Shown piece by piece: positions 6,668-14,301 of a DNA stretch of 27,108 bases. The number at the start of each line of letters is the position of its first letter. Within the stretch, counting starts at the first letter, position 1. A program made the translations under genes and the position numbers. The notes beneath the pieces are model-generated. The model was not told where the DNA came from, ran no database searches, and saw only the letters and a list, made by a program, of their open reading frames with translations. Origin of the DNA: a virus; the IMG/VR virus record IMGVR_UViG_3300032214_000040, positions 1-27,108 of that record. One strand, given 5' to 3'.

Positions 6668-7231
6668 TTAACTCCCCATGGCGCTTTTAAGACCGGCTTT
6701 GTCAGCCTTTGCCTTGGGCAGCTTATATTCTGTTGGCCCGTCTTGATCTTTCTTGCGCTGTTTAGCAGCCTTTTCTAGATCTTTTAAAAATGTTTTATTA
6801 AAGTCATCGCCAAAATAATCTTTGCCTTTAACTTTAGGATTGCCTGCCTGTGCATCTGCTAATAATACTTCAGTCTTTGGTTCCTCAACTGAAGCTGCTT
6901 GTTCCATTTCACTAGGTTCATCGCTTCCTCTAACTCGGAAACGATCTTCAACAATGCCTAGTGATTTTATATCGCTGGAAATTTCTGGACTTGTAATTGG
7001 ATATTCACAAGTCACTTCAAAAATGTGAACTTCACAGTTTGACATTGTAGGAAAGTCTAAAGGTAGTGACTGAATTGGTGTTGTGCTGATCTTTTCTAGT
7101 TTAGCTACCTTGCATCGTTCTAAAGATGATTTTAGATTTTCTTGAAAAGACTCTGGCAACTCACCTGCAACTTTAATCTTAAAGCTGTAGACCTTTTTAC
7201 TTTCGGTAAGATATTCTTTTAGAGTTTTCAT
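6668..7231 (-). CDS. Probable internal (prohead-packaged) protein with T4-type capsid-targeting peptide, 187 aa
   Basis: The first ten residues MKTLKEYLTE closely match the capsid-targeting peptide of the T4 internal proteins (MKTYQEFIAE), including the final L/I-x-E that the gp21 protease cuts after. Cleavage here would leave SKKVYSFKIKV as the new N-terminus. The next part (about 14-100) looks like an alpha/beta fold with two Cys. The C-terminal third is charged and probably disordered, with a Lys-rich helix (KTFLKDLEKAAKQRKKDQDG, about 144-163). The function after packaging is unknown: it may be a core/scaffold part or be injected with the DNA. The ATG lies 5 nt after octamer CATAAATA; the gp16 stop is inside that octamer. 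No Shine-Dalgarno is visible. Confidence 0.75.
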   Translation of the reverse strand: MKTLKEYLTESKKVYSFKIKVAGELPESFQENLKSSLERCKVAKLEKISTTPIQSLPLDFPTMSNCEVHIFEVTCEYPITSPEISSDIKSLGIVEDRFRVRGSDEPSEMEQAASVEEPKTEVLLADAQAGNPKVKGKDYFGDDFNKTFLKDLEKAAKQRKKDQDGPTEYKLPKAKADKAGLKSAMGS

Positions 7232-7236
7232 AGTTG

Positions 7237-7244
7237 TATTTATG
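7237..7244 (-). promoter_or_regulatory. Late-promoter octamer CATAAATA, 5 nt before ATG at 7231
   Basis: Minus strand GCATAAATA-CAACT-ATG. The TAA of gp16 (7242-7240) is the TAA of the octamer. One mismatch to T4 TATAAATA. Confidence 0.6.
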
Positions 7245-7731
7245 CTTTTCCGCTTAATTTTTTCAGTAGCTCGTTGCGATCCGTAATCACATAGCCCTGT
7301 CCATTTATAACATCGTTGCCACCTTCTGGGGTGTCTTTGTCTATCTTATACTTCTTCATTTGAAGGTCAATAGCCTTAAGTTTCTTTTCAATTTTATTAG
7401 ACTTTGCTGTAATAGCGTGTCCTAACATACTGCTAGCGACTTCAAAAATACGGCTAGAATAACGAACTTCAACATTCATACCCAGATCCATTAATTCGTC
7501 ATAGGCTTTTTCTGCTTTTGATGCTAGGTCGTCAAGCTCGCCGTCGCCTAGATCGTTAAGCTCTTTAATCTCTGGTAAAGTTTGAGTAATACGCTCTACG
7601 GCTGCATAGCTATCATCTAAACTGCGTACTTCAGCGTGATCTTTAACTGGTAATTCAGCAGGTATTTCAACCTCAGGAACAGGCTGCGCTTTTTCTTCTA
7701 GGTTAAATAATTCTTCTAACTTTTTGGTCAT
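7240..7731 (-). CDS. gp16: Terminase small subunit gp16
   Basis: 163 aa, the same size as T4 gp16 (164). The T4 pattern is visible: a variable acidic N-terminus, then a DDSYAAVERITQTLPEIKEL segment (about 39-58) matching the T4 DDYGVVRRN region, then two long helices forming the oligomerisation core (SSRIFEVASSMLGHAITAKS, about 92-111, followed by NKIEKKLKAIDLQMKKYK), and a C-terminal NGQGYVITDRNELLKKLSG like the T4 stretch that ends in a short helix. gp16 recognises DNA and regulates the gp17 ATPase and nuclease. It is separated from gp17 by three genes, unlike T4 where they are adjacent. The octamer GATAAGTA lies 5 nt before the ATG and includes part of the gp4 stop. Confidence 0.8.
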   Translation of the reverse strand: MTKKLEELFNLEEKAQPVPEVEIPAELPVKDHAEVRSLDDSYAAVERITQTLPEIKELNDLGDGELDDLASKAEKAYDELMDLGMNVEVRYSSRIFEVASSMLGHAITAKSNKIEKKLKAIDLQMKKYKIDKDTPEGGNDVINGQGYVITDRNELLKKLSGKA

Positions 7732-7736
7732 AAGTG

Positions 7737-7744
7737 TACTTATC
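7737..7744 (-). promoter_or_regulatory. Late-promoter-like octamer GATAAGTA, 5 nt before gp16 ATG
   Basis: Minus strand TGATAAGTA-CACTT-ATG. The gp4 stop TGA (7745-7743) overlaps it. It has a G in place of one A, so it is weaker than the other sites. Confidence 0.45.
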
Positions 7745-8180
7745 AGCGTTTTGAGCCCTGATGAAAAATATGTTCTTCGTTGACTACTCTAAAAATTAGT
7801 CCTTGTTGTTTGCACCAAGCTCTAGCTGCTTCCCACTTAGCCATATTTTTAACATACTGTTCTTGATTGTATCTACTTTTGCCCACACTTTCTAATTGTG
7901 TTTGACTTAAAGGTTTAACTTCAACTACTTCGGCGTGTTTGCTGCCGGTCTTATCGTTGTAGACAATAAAGAAATCAGGCACGTATATTGTATACTTGCC
8001 CGTGAACGGATCTCTATAAGGAATCTGTATGCTTTCACTGGCCCACTTTTCCACGCCCTGGTGTTCGTCAAGCATTCGCATAAAAATAAATTCCCACGAA
8101 CTTCGAGCTAAGGGTGTTTTCTTACCTACGTATTTCTCTGGGTTTTTCATTTCAAAACGGCCTTGTGCAAACTTAGCCAT
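7743..8180 (-). CDS. gp4: Head completion protein gp4 (TnsA-like nuclease fold)
   Basis: 145 aa, close to T4 gp4 (150). The pattern is typical: basic N-terminus GRFEMKNPEKYVGKKTPLAR, then SSWEFIFMRMLDEH (28-40), then PYRDPFTGKYTIYVPDFFI (54-72), then AEVVEVKP (83-90). The PD-(D/E)xK-type residues are E30, D69 and E87-x-K89, so the nuclease core appears intact. gp4 acts at the end of head filling, before tail joining, and in T4 is needed for heads to be infectious; the substrate of its nuclease fold is not settled. The start overlaps the stop of the 123-aa gene (CTAATGG), with an AGGTG ribosome site upstream. Confidence 0.9.
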   Translation of the reverse strand: MAKFAQGRFEMKNPEKYVGKKTPLARSSWEFIFMRMLDEHQGVEKWASESIQIPYRDPFTGKYTIYVPDFFIVYNDKTGSKHAEVVEVKPLSQTQLESVGKSRYNQEQYVKNMAKWEAARAWCKQQGLIFRVVNEEHIFHQGSKR

Positions 8181-8551
8181 TAGGCACCTATATTTCTAGT
8201 TTTAAATGTATCGTTAGAGTCTGCCATTTTAAAGCCTAACGAACTTGAACTTGGTCTATTATTGTTTAATATTTCACCGACCAAGGCGCTGAGCTTTACT
8301 CCGTCCATTGTTTTAAGTTGATCGATTATTTTAAACACTGGCATCGATTCTAATTTTGCTTGTCTTAATAAAACAGCCGCAGTAATTTCAGCTGCATCTC
8401 TATCAAACCCCTTGCTTTGAAAAAATCCCACGGCCGCTTCAACATCATTGGCATTGAACTCTAAAGGAGACTGACCGTATTCGTCAAAAAATAATTTTGT
8501 TTTTGTACCGCTGTCTGTTGACGATACTGGTGCTGGAAGATTAGATCTCAT
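8180..8551 (-). CDS. Conserved-looking small phage protein, 123 aa, function unknown
   Basis: Begins MRSNLPAPVSSTDSGTKTKL and ends FKTRNIGA. The middle is helical: LEFNANDVEAAVGFFQSKGF (about 30-49), RDAAEITAAVLLRQAKLE (about 51-68) and a Leu-rich helix (VFKIIDQLKTMDGVKLSALV, about 72-91). The N- and C-termini are polar and likely extended. I associate this kind of protein with the tail/neck block of cyanophage-like genomes, but no function is known to me. It sits between the gp54-like gene (6 nt upstream) and gp4 (overlapping), in the same transcript, so a virion assembly role is plausible. Confidence 0.75.
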   Translation of the reverse strand: MRSNLPAPVSSTDSGTKTKLFFDEYGQSPLEFNANDVEAAVGFFQSKGFDRDAAEITAAVLLRQAKLESMPVFKIIDQLKTMDGVKLSALVGEILNNNRPSSSSLGFKMADSNDTFKTRNIGA

Positions 8552-8557
8552 AAGGTG

Positions 8558-9661
8558 TTATCCAAAAAACTTTCTTACTGAGGCTACTACACTATTTCCA
8601 GACGGAGCATTTCTAGGAAATATACTGCCTGCAATGCCGCCAATGGTATTAACGATTCCGCTTACGGCTGCTGGACTAGTAATAATCTGCCCTAATTCTC
8701 TTCCTATTCCCTCTTTGCTAAGACTCTTAACATTGTTATAGGTATTAACAGTTTTAATAGCAGTACTTAAGAAACCTCCAGGGCTATCAAATGTAGTTCC
8801 TTTAGCTACATCCCCAAAAACACTTTCAATGCCGCCCAATACTCCTGCTTCACCAAATAGTGTTTGTGTTCCACCTCCTTGAAGACTCAATGGACTCGGT
8901 GCAAAATCGTAGTGTAGACTAGCAAAACCTTGATCCTTAAGAGCACTAACACTGCCTGAACTATATTGTACAGATTCGTATTCAACCTGCATTGAACTTT
9001 CAACAGTGTCGCCTTCGGCATACGACATACTACCGTGACTCCAACTTTTTATTCTAGGATTGAGTAAAGTATAGCCATTAAAACGTTGACGACTCATTGT
9101 ATAGATACTAATTGATTCAAAAAAATCAACAGCTTTGTCGTTGTCTAGGCCATATCTAAAACTGTCAAGAGGAGTGTTGCCCGGTCTATAATTTAATTCG
9201 TTTCTGTAGGCATAAGATGGCAATTTTCTATCTTGTACATAGGCTGCATAATAAATTGCCCATAAAGAATTTATAATACCGGAATTATCGTCGTGAAAGG
9301 TAAAACTTACTGGCTCGTAGTTCAATGATTTATATAATAATTTTTTTCTATTATATTGATTCTTTGTGACCATATCAAAATTATACTTTGGAAGCTCTGC
9401 GGTTTTTACTAGAACACTTATTTCTTGAGAGTGTTTCTCAGTAAAGGCCAAGGCAGTATGTGCATCCTTTCTGATTTTAAAAACTGCATGATATAAAAAC
9501 TTATGGCGTGGTGCTAGTCTGAATGTATCGTCAACAAAGACTCTAGAGGCGTGTTGCCAATCGGCCATATGCCCTTTAGGTTTAATAATGCCGCCGATAA
9601 GTCCTTTTCCAAACGATCCAAGACTTTCGCCGATAAGATATCTTGTGAATTTATTTGCCAT
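8558..9661 (-). CDS. Baseplate tail-tube initiator-like protein (gp54-like)
   Basis: 367 aa (T4 gp54 is 320). It lies just after the tail tube gene. The central part resembles the tube fold: ISVLVKTAELPKYNFDMVTKN (about 84-104), KKLLYKSLNYEPVSFTFHDD (about 107-126), then NSLWAIYYAAYV, and later FFESISIYTMSRQRFNGYTL and NPRIKSWSHGSMSYAEGDTVESSMQVEYESVQY (split over about 185-240). The Arg/Lys-Tyr-rich strand with a supporting HDD and the EYE segment are typical of gp19/gp54-like proteins. The C-terminal third is a Gly/Ser-rich, weakly hydrophobic tail (GEAGVLGGIESVFGDV). gp54 tops the baseplate and starts tube growth. A role as another gp19 paralogue cannot be excluded. Behind a terminator; the octamer is 5 nt before the ATG. 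Confidence 0.65.
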   Translation of the reverse strand: MANKFTRYLIGESLGSFGKGLIGGIIKPKGHMADWQHASRVFVDDTFRLAPRHKFLYHAVFKIRKDAHTALAFTEKHSQEISVLVKTAELPKYNFDMVTKNQYNRKKLLYKSLNYEPVSFTFHDDNSGIINSLWAIYYAAYVQDRKLPSYAYRNELNYRPGNTPLDSFRYGLDNDKAVDFFESISIYTMSRQRFNGYTLLNPRIKSWSHGSMSYAEGDTVESSMQVEYESVQYSSGSVSALKDQGFASLHYDFAPSPLSLQGGGTQTLFGEAGVLGGIESVFGDVAKGTTFDSPGGFLSTAIKTVNTYNNVKSLSKEGIGRELGQIITSPAAVSGIVNTIGGIAGSIFPRNAPSGNSVVASVRKFFG

Positions 9662-9666
9662 ACAAT

Positions 9667-9674
9667 TATTTATG
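9667..9674 (-). promoter_or_regulatory. Late-promoter octamer CATAAATA, 5 nt before ATG at 9661
   Basis: Minus strand ACATAAATA-ATTGT-ATG, immediately following the gp19 terminator. No Shine-Dalgarno lies between. Confidence 0.65.
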
Positions 9675-9683
9675 TCATAAAAA

Positions 9684-9703
9684 AACCCGGCCTAAACCGG
9701 GTT
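9684..9703 (-). terminator. Terminator after gp19 (tail tube)
   Basis: 7-bp perfect stem (aacccgg 9684-9690; ccgggtt 9697-9703) with a 6-nt loop, followed on the minus strand by seven T. It ends the sheath-tube transcript. Confidence 0.9.
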
Positions 9704-9721
9704 CTTTTAAGTTAATTAAAA

Positions 9722-10342
9722 TTAACCTTGTTGACCAGTAATCAACGCTGTAGCTGCCTGACGTCCTACTAGTGTTCCTACTCCAACTGTACCAGCTTCG
9801 TGTAAGAAGTTATCGTATCTGATTGTTAAAGCCACTGTAGCAACTTCGTTGGTACCGTAGTTCAAATCACCGTAGTCTGTGTTTTGTAGGAAGCAACCAA
9901 AGCACTCAAAAGTTTCAAGTACTTGCGGGCCTAGTGCGCCGTTACCACCGTCTAGTACCTCAACACGAGTTGTAAACTTGTAGTCAATACCAGAACGAGC
10001 ACTTGCTTGCTCTAAGAAGTCGAACTGCTTCTGAATTTGTTGTCCAACTAACTTAACAACGTTACCACTAGCGTCGTCACGGACGTTTAGTGTTAGTGTT
10101 TCGTGTGTTGGTTTACCGCTCAAGTAAATCTTAGAGTTATAAACAGGAACTTCAATTTCTTCGAAAGAAACTTTAGGTCTGCTTACGTCAATCACTTGTT
10201 TTGTTAGCTCAGTACTAGCCTGAGTTCCGAAGCCAAGCAATGTCACTCTGAAGCGATACTTCAGTTTAGGCATCAACAAACCCTGGTTTGTACCTGGGCC
10301 TGCTGGGTTAATCGAAAAGTTATTTAATGATGTAATTGGCAT
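9722..10342 (-). CDS. gp19: Tail tube protein gp19
   Basis: 206 aa (T4 gp19 is 163). It follows the sheath gene directly, as in T4. The protein begins with PITSLNNFSINPAGPGTNQG and then KLKYRFRVTLLGFG (about 26-39), TKQVIDVSRPKVSFEEIEVP (about 47-66), YNSKIYLSGKPTHETLTLNV (about 68-87), and a C-terminal stretch LNYGTNEVATVALTIRYDNF (about 159-178), which is the usual beta-barrel tube pattern. Many copies stack as hexameric rings to form the inner tube through which DNA passes. A good ribosome site (CGGAG) precedes the ATG, and the gap to gp18 is only 16 nt, so the two are co-transcribed from the gp18 promoter and stopped by the terminator at 9684-9703. Confidence 0.9.
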   Translation of the reverse strand: MPITSLNNFSINPAGPGTNQGLLMPKLKYRFRVTLLGFGTQASTELTKQVIDVSRPKVSFEEIEVPVYNSKIYLSGKPTHETLTLNVRDDASGNVVKLVGQQIQKQFDFLEQASARSGIDYKFTTRVEVLDGGNGALGPQVLETFECFGCFLQNTDYGDLNYGTNEVATVALTIRYDNFLHEAGTVGVGTLVGRQAATALITGQQG

Positions 10343-10358
10343 TTCTTTGCTCCGTTAA

Positions 10359-13300
10359 TTAGATTTCACCAGTATTCTTGATACGTACTGGAATGTAGAT
10401 GAATTCAACTGCCTTAACTGGCTCAATTGCAATGTCAACATACAATTCATTACGATCAACTCTACTTGGTGTGTTGTTTGACTCATCGCAGACTACTGCA
10501 AAGTCATATAGAGCTCTTAGACCAACTAGTTCTAATAACAAGCTCTCTACTGCACCTTTGATTTCATCACGAGTGATAGCATCATTTGGTTCAAAGACAT
10601 ATGGACGAGCTAGTTTTGTTAGCTGGCTTCTTAGATATACAACTAGACGAGCTACGTTGATTCTATCTAGTGCGCTGGCATTTCTAGCACGAGTCTTCTG
10701 ACCATAAGCAACTAGTCCAACGCCAACAAAGAATGGAATTGGGTTAACTTTTAGATCATACAATACATCTCTTGTACCTTCGTTTAGAGCAACAGTTTGG
10801 AATTCGCCTGTAGCTGCATCGATATAACCAACGGATGTTGCGTTAGTAATACCACCACGTCTTGTTCCTGCTGGTGCAAACCAAGGATACGAAACTTGGT
10901 CGCTTAGTGCGATTGTTTTCAACATCATGTGACTTGCTGGAACAACTGCGTTAGCACCACCTAGGTCTGTAGTAAATCCGTTTGGATAGTAAACTGCACA
11001 ATATTCGTCGTAGCTGACAATACCGTCATCACCGTTGTCTGTTACTAGAGCAGCATTAGTACCCCAGTTCAACAATGATGTAGCATCGCTTGGTAGACGC
11101 AATGGAGTGTCGCCGATAACGAACGCTGTTTGACCACGATCAATGTTCAAGCTGATCAAGTTCTGTAGTGTTTCTGGATATCCAGGTGCAGCGATCAAGT
11201 TAAAGTTTCTGCGCTCTTCGTCGCGGATTTCTTGGCTAGTGTCAATCACTGACTTCATTGCCTGAATAACAACTTTACGCTGTGCCTTACGTCCAAAGCT
11301 ACCAGAACCGTCTTCGTTATTACCGCTTTCTGTGGTCCAACGATCTGGCCAATAGTTAGCCTGACTCTGTCCGAGTGCAAATACTGCGCCGTTAGGGCTG
11401 TTATCTGCGTCATAACGAACGTTACGCTCTGCTAGATTTAGATAGTTGTTTTGATATTTCTTAACATTACCGCCAGAAGCACGTAGGTTCCATAGCAACA
11501 TACCTTTTGGATATAGTGCAGGATCTGGAGCATCTGTGTCTAAGAAGTTGCTGATTAATAGATCAGCAATGTCATCGCTAGGTGCTGTTGTAGCTGTACC
11601 ACCGCTGGTTCCTGCACGAGCATCTGCAAACAATACACCTTGATCGCTAACTTGATCAGTCTTATCGACTAGTGCCCACTCTAGATTCAACCCGTCATAC
11701 TTGTAAATTGTTGGGAAGTTTTCCATATCAGCGGTGCTAATCCATAAGTCACCGTTTACAAGTGCTGTACCGTCGCTTTGTGTTGTTGGCTCACTAGCAG
11801 CAACAATTGGACCTGCTGGGTCAGTTTTTAGTGCTGCTGAAGCATTGTAGTAAGGGCTAGTTGCAGTTCTGTAGCCAACCCAAGTAATACCACTGTGTAC
11901 CATAATATCAACTTTGGCAAAGTTATTGTTATACCATAGTTGACCGTCTGTTGGCTCGTTTAGTGGAGAATCAGGACTTGCAGCAAAACCGTTGTTAGCT
12001 TCATCTGCTAATGGAGTCCAGTTAGTTACAATGTAATCTTCCTCTGCTTCTGAAGGAGCTGTATAGAAGTTTGTTGTGCCTGCTTCTGTAAACGGATTGT
12101 AAGGAGTAAACAATGCGGCAACAGGAGATCCTGTACCGTCTGTAAAACGAATTTCACCGCCAGCTTTGTGACTGATTGTAACTGTTCCAGCTGCTGTTAC
12201 TGCTGCTTCGATATGATTAGTTACAGAATTTCCAGCTGCGTCAGTCATAGAAATTGCATTGATTGCTGCTGCCAGTGTTTCAGCATCAGCACTAGTACCT
12301 ACCGATGTAAAAGTTACTGTACTAGCAGCTGATAATGCTAGAGCACCTTTAATGCTTTGTTTGATTGTAAAACTACGATCTGCTCCAGCAGTAATAGTTC
12401 CAGTAGTAATTTCAGTAGATTCAACTACCGTAGCTCCTGTAGTCGAACGTCTCCAAGTGCGGAAGCTCAATTCTTTAAAAGTTGTATCACGTGCATCTGG
12501 TAAAGAATCAGTACCATCTGCATAGCTAAATTGTTCTTCTGCATTAGCCTGAACATAGATACTATCTACCGGAATGTTTGCGCCGCCGCCGCTACGATCT
12601 AGATAGTAACTGGCTGCTGCACCGTTGTCATAGATAGGAGCATCAATTTCTGCCCATGCCTGTGTAGCTGAATTCCATTTCTTAACAATTAGATCTGCAC
12701 CGTTTCCAGGTGTAGTTGTCTTTAACCAAACGCTGCCAGTTGGCTTAGGTTCAGTGTCAGCTGTTTTCCACTCAGGAACTGCTGTGTGAGGAGCAATGGC
12801 CAATGTTGGTGGAAAGTATTCACCTGCTCTAATACCTACATCACTCAGTGTTGTAGTAGCCGCAATAATATCACCTGTACCAGCTGCTAGAACAATGCTA
12901 CCTGAACTTGTCGAGTCTGCATTACCTTCTGTAGCACCGTTGCTGTATAGGTATAGTTTGTTGCTTACTGCTTTTGCATAAACTCCAGAACTACCACCCA
13001 TTGCTGTATTAATGTCAGATACTAGGCTTGCTAGAGTTGTTCCGCTAGCGGTAATCAACGTACCGTTCAAATAGAATGTATCGCTAACACTCCAGCTTGC
13101 TGTGGTAATTGTTTTAGATGTTACTGTTGGCCAGCTTGCTGCCCAACCACCCGAACCAACTTTAACCCAAGAACCGGCGCTAACTAAACTTCCGCTTTCG
13201 TTGTATCCACCACCCGGGCTCTTGTAATAGATTCTTGCTAGTTCTTTTTGTACAGAACCAGTTTCAAAAACTACACAGTAGTCGCCAATACTACCAACAC

Positions 13301-13859
13301 TTGCTCTTGGAGCATTGCTGTTAATTTTAGTAGTTGCATCTGCATCTGTTAGAACAATCGGCTGCTTGATTGTGAAAGTTTGGCCGCCTGTGGTATCACC
13401 AGCAGCACCGTTCCACTCAAAAATACCCCAAGCACTTGCCGAAGTATCAAACCACCAAGCTCCGTCATCTGGTTCGCTGCCTGGCTCAATTGCTGTACCT
13501 TCTAATTCGTCTAGGTTAACATCAGCACGTACAATAAATGCGCTTGCTGAAACACCTAGGTAGCTGTAAGCTGCTAGAAGACCGTATTCGTTACGCTCAC
13601 TACCGTGAATTGGTGTGTTGCTAGGAGTCTTTTCAAAGAAAGGAACACCAAACAAATCGCCAACATCTTTCTGACTTGTTAGTCTAAATGCTTTACCAGC
13701 ATTTGCTTTTGTTGTAGCAGTAGCAGTGCCGGTGCCTGCTCCATTGCTTTTATCTTGTGCGGTCGCAACTACAATAAGGGGAGTAGTACCAGGTTCTGCT
13801 GGTGTGTAAAAACTCTCGTCAATTATCGTAACTTGTACGCCTGGGGAAACTAGTGCCAT
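10359..13859 (-). CDS. gp18: Tail sheath protein gp18, greatly enlarged
   Basis: 1166 aa, far longer than T4 gp18 (659). The ends are typical: N-terminus MALVSPGVQVTIIDESFYTP, and a C-terminal sheath core from about 850 to 1166 with RNFNLIAAPGYPETLQNLI (about 884-902), INVARLVVYLRSQLTKLARPY and the ending RVDRNELYVDIAIEPVKAVE, which carries the inter-subunit arm. Between about 120 and 850 is a large insert of Ser/Thr/Gly/Ala-rich beta-like sequence. It contains four copies of a short module of the form P..G..W....(Y/W)(N/D)G..W, at about 125-152, 361-405, 630-664 and 686-733. Sheath subunits contract to drive the tube into the cell. The inserts would project outward. The ribosome site AGGAG is strong. 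The gene has a leader behind a CTAAATA-type late promoter. Confidence 0.93.
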   Translation of the reverse strand: MALVSPGVQVTIIDESFYTPAEPGTTPLIVVATAQDKSNGAGTGTATATTKANAGKAFRLTSQKDVGDLFGVPFFEKTPSNTPIHGSERNEYGLLAAYSYLGVSASAFIVRADVNLDELEGTAIEPGSEPDDGAWWFDTSASAWGIFEWNGAAGDTTGGQTFTIKQPIVLTDADATTKINSNAPRASVGSIGDYCVVFETGSVQKELARIYYKSPGGGYNESGSLVSAGSWVKVGSGGWAASWPTVTSKTITTASWSVSDTFYLNGTLITASGTTLASLVSDINTAMGGSSGVYAKAVSNKLYLYSNGATEGNADSTSSGSIVLAAGTGDIIAATTTLSDVGIRAGEYFPPTLAIAPHTAVPEWKTADTEPKPTGSVWLKTTTPGNGADLIVKKWNSATQAWAEIDAPIYDNGAAASYYLDRSGGGANIPVDSIYVQANAEEQFSYADGTDSLPDARDTTFKELSFRTWRRSTTGATVVESTEITTGTITAGADRSFTIKQSIKGALALSAASTVTFTSVGTSADAETLAAAINAISMTDAAGNSVTNHIEAAVTAAGTVTISHKAGGEIRFTDGTGSPVAALFTPYNPFTEAGTTNFYTAPSEAEEDYIVTNWTPLADEANNGFAASPDSPLNEPTDGQLWYNNNFAKVDIMVHSGITWVGYRTATSPYYNASAALKTDPAGPIVAASEPTTQSDGTALVNGDLWISTADMENFPTIYKYDGLNLEWALVDKTDQVSDQGVLFADARAGTSGGTATTAPSDDIADLLISNFLDTDAPDPALYPKGMLLWNLRASGGNVKKYQNNYLNLAERNVRYDADNSPNGAVFALGQSQANYWPDRWTTESGNNEDGSGSFGRKAQRKVVIQAMKSVIDTSQEIRDEERRNFNLIAAPGYPETLQNLISLNIDRGQTAFVIGDTPLRLPSDATSLLNWGTNAALVTDNGDDGIVSYDEYCAVYYPNGFTTDLGGANAVVPASHMMLKTIALSDQVSYPWFAPAGTRRGGITNATSVGYIDAATGEFQTVALNEGTRDVLYDLKVNPIPFFVGVGLVAYGQKTRARNASALDRINVARLVVYLRSQLTKLARPYVFEPNDAITRDEIKGAVESLLLELVGLRALYDFAVVCDESNNTPSRVDRNELYVDIAIEPVKAVEFIYIPVRIKNTGEI

Positions 13860-13892
13860 ATTGTATTCTCCTGAGGTTTAGTTCTCTCATAA

Positions 13893-13900
13893 TATTTAGC
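13893..13900 (-). promoter_or_regulatory. Late-promoter octamer GCTAAATA upstream of gp18
   Basis: Minus strand GCTAAATA about 33 nt before the gp18 ATG; CTAAATA is the late-promoter variant described for T4-like cyanophages. Unlike the leaderless-type sites here, it leaves a leader of roughly 28 nt with an AGGAG ribosome site, as expected for a highly expressed protein. Confidence 0.6.
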
Positions 13901-13952
13901 GTAGTCTAGGAAAAATGGGCAGTTATAGCATACCGAAAAGGGATTGAAAAGG

Positions 13953-13960
13953 TGTAAATA
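13953..13960 (+). promoter_or_regulatory. Late-promoter octamer TGTAAATA, 5 nt before ATG at 13966
   Basis: Plus strand TGTAAATA-TCTGT-ATG. It is divergent from the gp18 promoter and lies about 53 nt from it. A weak GAAAAGG stretch lies upstream of the octamer and so would not be in the predicted transcript. Confidence 0.55.
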
Positions 13961-13965
13961 TCTGT

Positions 13966-14301
13966 ATGAGACCCCTTTGTAAGTGCGCACAGCGACCTCG
14001 GGCCGTTAACTATAAAAAGAACGGCAGAACATACTATCGTAGCCTTTGCGAAATCTGTATGGCACACGGACTTAATCACGGGATACCCCGCTGGTTTAGA
14101 GCAGGGTATCGAGTAAAACTACAGTGCGATCGTTGCGGGTTTAAATCACTTCACAAAGATCCTTTTAGAGTTTTTCACGTCGACGGCGATCTAAATAATT
14201 GTAGACCAGCAAATTTAAAAACTGTTTGTCTAAACTGTGCCAGCGTGTTAGCTAAAGACGGAGTCCTGTGGAAGCAGGGAGATCTCGTTGCTGACTATTA
14301 A
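13966..14301 (+). CDS. Cys/His-rich HNH-like zinc-ribbon protein, 111 aa
   Basis: Four Cys-containing knuckles are visible: LCKCAQRPRA (4-13), LCEICMAHG (27-35), LQCDRCGFKS (about 52-61), and VCLNCAS (about 87-93). Between the last two is FRVFHVDGDLNNCRPANLKT (about 67-86), which looks like the HVDGDxxNNxxxNL core of HNH endonucleases flanked by zinc-binding pairs. Small proteins of this type occur in environmental T4-like phages, where I know no proven function; DNA or RNA binding or nicking is a reasonable inference. It is on the strand opposite to its neighbours and its 3' end overlaps the 3' end of the gp1 gene by 54 nt. The start fits the octamer-N5-ATG pattern. Confidence 0.8.
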   Translation: MRPLCKCAQRPRAVNYKKNGRTYYRSLCEICMAHGLNHGIPRWFRAGYRVKLQCDRCGFKSLHKDPFRVFHVDGDLNNCRPANLKTVCLNCASVLAKDGVLWKQGDLVADY

